NCBI RefSeq assembly: GCF_023343835.1
Contig: NC_064443.1
Span: 1,426,001-1,490,000 of the forward strand
Length of the DNA: 64,000 nucleotides
DNA from: Lagopus muta
Lineage: Eukaryota; Chordata; Aves; Galliformes; Phasianidae
Direction of reading: 5' to 3'
A program made the position numbers and the translations under genes. A model generated the notes under the pieces. It was not told where the DNA came from, did not search any database, and saw only the letters and a program-made list of their open reading frames with translations. Numbering within the stretch: position 1 is the first letter of the stretch; each line of letters starts with the position of its first letter. Shown here one piece after another: positions 61,699 to 64,000 of this stretch.

Positions 61699-62024
61699 CT
61701 GCAGATGGGGCCTCCCAACAGCTGAGTAGGCAGGGACAGGCACCTCCCTCTCCCTGCTCCAGAGAGCAGTGCCCAGCTATGTCTACCTGCTCCTGAGGGG
61801 CACTTGCAGCACTGTCAGCCATTGGCTCCTCCTAGAGAAGCTGTTGGAGTTTGGAGTGGAGGAGCAGGTGGTGGGATGCTCTGAGAAGTGCTGAACGGTC
61901 ACAGTCAGCAGGTGATGATGTCAGGAGACCACGCCGCCCGTTGCCAGGGGTTCTTGGAACACAACACACGCAGTAACGGTTCAGGCCTGCTGGCCATTAG
62001 GAGTTGGGCTGGTAGAAGACAAGG

Positions 62025-62384
62025 ATGCCTGTGCTTCAGCTCCCCAGAAAGAGAAAAGCACCAAAGTCCTGCTGCAGCTGGGAGCCTCCTGCCAAACGCC
62101 AGAAGTTGGATGAGACGATGAGGCTGAGGCGGAAGAGGAAGCTGAGCCAACAGAATGGCAAATGTGTGTGGCAGCCCCCAGCCAAACGTCCAAGGATGGA
62201 TGAAAATGTGAGGCTGGCAAAGAAGAGGAAATTAAGCCAAAAAAATGACATCCTTGTTTGGCAACCTCCAGCAAAACATCCGAGGCTGCAGGAAACAATG
62301 AGGATGAGGAGGAAGAGGAAAGGAATGGAGGAAGATGATGACATCAAGATGCAACCTCCTGCTAAAAGGGCAAAGCTGAACTGA
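62025..62384 (+). CDS. 119-aa basic 30-residue-repeat protein, copy 4
   Basis: The most diverged copy but still exactly 119 codons. PRKRKAPK, RQKLDET, QQNGKCV, KRPRMDEN, LAKKRK, KHPRLQET and AKRAKLN are its differences or shared copy-3 states. Three repeats and the acidic link are kept. AATAAA at 62574-62579. Lies in the displaced block at 61.7 kb. Confidence 0.6.
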   Translation: MPVLQLPRKRKAPKSCCSWEPPAKRQKLDETMRLRRKRKLSQQNGKCVWQPPAKRPRMDENVRLAKKRKLSQKNDILVWQPPAKHPRLQETMRMRRKRKGMEEDDDIKMQPPAKRAKLN

Positions 62385-62651
62385 AGAACGAGGCTCAAGA
62401 GGAAAAGAAAATGAAAGCCAGGACTGAACATCTGGCAGGGGAATCTTTGCACAGGGCCCATGTTGCTACACATATATAGGTTATAGCATATATAGGCAGA
62501 TAGAATATATTTGAGATATAGATATAGAGATATAATATATATTTGGACTTAATATAAGTTAATAATATATGTCAATAAACCTGAATATGTTATATTGGAA
62601 CTGAAGTTGTGTGATCTTCTGTTGATGGGAGAATTTGTCTCTTGTGAACAG

Positions 62652-62719
62652 GCACATGAAGCCAATTTGCAAAAGCAACTGAGGCGTTTGGTGTCCACTC
62701 TTGAGCCTAACACAGACAG
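62652..62719 (+). pseudogene. Full-length copy of novel-gene exon 3 in block B
   Basis: Same acceptor and donor. One substitution changes STIEP to STLEP. It lies downstream of exon 4 and no exon 4 copy follows, so it is probably not used by the host gene. Confidence 0.6.
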
Positions 62720-62963
62720 GTATGGCAGTGCAATGTGGCTGCCAGTCGTTGCCATGTGGGGCATGTGAGGCTTGTGGCAGCTGCAAGAACAGTAACCCAG
62801 GCCATTGTCCTTGTCACCACCCCAGCTATTTCTGAAGCCTATTAATGGCCTTTTTAGCTCTTGCAAACCAAATGGTGGGAATATGAATCTGAATATTCAA
62901 ATGACCCTGGGTCATTAGGCGGAGCTTTCTAAAGTAACACCTCAGTTTTGAGAGTTCATTTGA

Positions 62964-62997
<34 letters not shown>
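62964..62997. repeat. (CA)n microsatellite, expanded relative to 56580-56600
   Basis: About seventeen CA units against about ten in the block A copy. Confidence 0.9.
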
Positions 62998-63001
<4 letters not shown>

Positions 63002-63245
63002 ACATTTGAAATGATGCAGGTGTTACAGCCTTACCAATGACTCATAATGAACCCATTCCCTTTCACCAGAGGGGAACGCTCTCCTTGGCCCGTCTCCTCC
63101 TGCCCATGTTCCTGTAGAACCCCTCCTTGTTATCTTTCACATCCCTCCCTGAGTTCAGCTCCTTCTGCGCCTTGGCTTTCCTCATCCTATCTCTGCACAC
63201 ACGCACAACAGCCCTGCGTTCATAGCGTTTAATTTTTACTAAATA

Positions 63246-63334
63246 AGAATAATAAATAAATAAATAAATAAATAAATAAACTTTACAAAAAAAATGTTTA
63301 CAATAAATAAATAAATAAATAAATAAATAAAGTT
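63246..63334. repeat. (AAAT)n tract at the block B internal junction
   Basis: Two AAAT arrays separated by CTTTACAAAAAAAATGTTTA; the sequence to the right belongs to the ITIH flank. A likely slippage or recombination point. Confidence 0.92.
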
Positions 63335-63661
63335 ACAAAAACGACTTTATTACTCTGACTAAATGATTTAATGAAAGACTTGGGATGATTTAGAATAGTT
63401 TTCATTGCAGAAGTTGTCCCCCATTTCTACATACAAACACCTGAGACAAACAAGGAAACCTTTGGTACCAAACTTGAATGCCTCTGATTTTCTGTTGTGT
63501 GGAAGTAAATTTTACCCGTGCCAACTTCCAGCTTCATCAATCACAGCTGACCAGATTCCAGCTTCCTGCAGTGATCTGCCTCAGCCCCATGAATCCAACA
63601 GAAACACTCGGGCTGAAATTGCATCCAGTGCTGCCTTGCACCTAAACTTCACCAAGGTAGG

Positions 63662-64000
63662 TGTCTCACTCCAATTTATAGGAGGGAGAGGAGGTTCCTT
63701 TATTATCTCTATACCCGGCGTGAGATTAAGAAGCAACGGTTCAAATGTTGGTCCGACCAGTTTATTACAAATCTTAATCAGGGAAATGGGGAAGGGGAGG
63801 ACGGACACTATTATGTTTAGGGTAATGGGGAAGGGAAGGAGGGCGATAGAAAAGACAGAAGAGAAGAAGCAAGGAGTCTTTATAGGAAGCAAGAGGGAGA
63901 GAGTCACCACCATGGATCCAGCGAGGTTCGTAGTTCCGTCTTTGATCCTCAGTAGTGGTGGGTGGTTGGGCAGAGTTGTTCTATTGACGATGATGGCGAT
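63662..64000 (-). mobile_element. Retroviral-type LTR (minus, runs off window)
   Basis: Begins TGTCTCACTCC at 63662 exactly where homology to block A stops. On the minus strand it has TATAAA (plus 63879-63884) and, about 115 bp later, AATAAA (plus 63761-63766), then a U5-like stretch, the order expected for an LTR ending in ...GAGACA. No primer-binding site follows at 63661, so it is a solo LTR or the 3' LTR of an element beyond 64000. The family is not identified. Confidence 0.6.

Larger units (their letters stand above)
61699..63660 (+). repeat. Block B: second copy of the interval beginning at 55311, internally deleted
   Basis: 61699-63240 matches 55311-56835 (ORF copy, exon 3 copy and (CA)n included). 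After an (AAAT)n tract, 63343-63660 matches 59262-59640. Order and orientation are as in block A, so about 2.4 kb is missing between them, and copy B starts about 6388 bp after copy A starts. Confidence 0.88.

Noticed and set aside
63581..63913. 110-codon minus ORF spanning the LTR edge
   Set aside because: It crosses the insertion junction between host flank and LTR, so it cannot be an evolved gene.

Overview
This is vertebrate, almost certainly bird (galliform, chicken-like) nuclear DNA. It has split genes with GT-AG introns, a CpG-island promoter, microsatellites, and at least fifteen fragments of CR1, the typical avian LINE, many with the usual ATTCTGTG-type 3' end. No bacterial, CRISPR or plasmid features are seen. 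Exon-derived protein sequence and gene order match the vertebrate SFMBT1 - STIMATE (TMEM110) - MUSTN1 - ITIH cluster (human 3p21.1). Gene identities rest on recalled family sequence, not on a search.

Layout. (1) 1-10.8 kb: the last six coding exons of SFMBT1 (+), covering the SLED domain, an AT-hook-like basic stretch, an acidic stretch and the SAM domain, then a long 3' UTR. (2) 10.9-40.6 kb: complete STIMATE (+), eight exons joining to 885 nt (294 aa), with exon 1 in a CpG island, an 11.6 kb first intron full of CR1 debris, and a roughly 3.9 kb 3' UTR. (3) 43.2-46.5 kb: complete MUSTN1 (+), three exons, 78 aa, with a TATA box. (4) 46.9-57.1 kb: a four-exon gene I assembled from splice sites and phase (+, 92 aa, helical, unrecognised). 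(5) Inside its 7.8 kb second intron, a tandem array of 2.64 kb units. Each unit carries an intact 119-codon ORF for a very basic protein built from an exact 30-residue repeat. There are three copies in the array and a fourth at 62.0 kb. (6) 60.1-60.7 kb, minus strand: the last two coding exons of an inter-alpha-trypsin inhibitor heavy chain gene (ITIH3-like), converging on the (+) genes. (7) 61.7-63.66 kb: the start of a second, internally deleted copy of the interval beginning at 55.31 kb (copy offset about 6.39 kb). It is interrupted at 63.66 kb by a retroviral-type LTR in minus orientation that runs off the window.

How it fits together. SFMBT1 is a chromatin reader/repressor, STIMATE an ER membrane regulator of STIM1 calcium signalling, MUSTN1 a small musculoskeletal nuclear protein, and ITIH a secreted hyaluronan-binding plasma protein. 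They are neighbours by conserved synteny rather than one pathway. The new material lies between MUSTN1 and ITIH. It is a lineage-specific region with an uncharacterised gene, a nested family of small repetitive basic proteins whose 5' flanks carry CRE-like, RFX-like and MYB-like motifs, and two rounds of tandem duplication. One round ended inside an exon of the host gene. The other appears to have detached the ITIH 3' exons.
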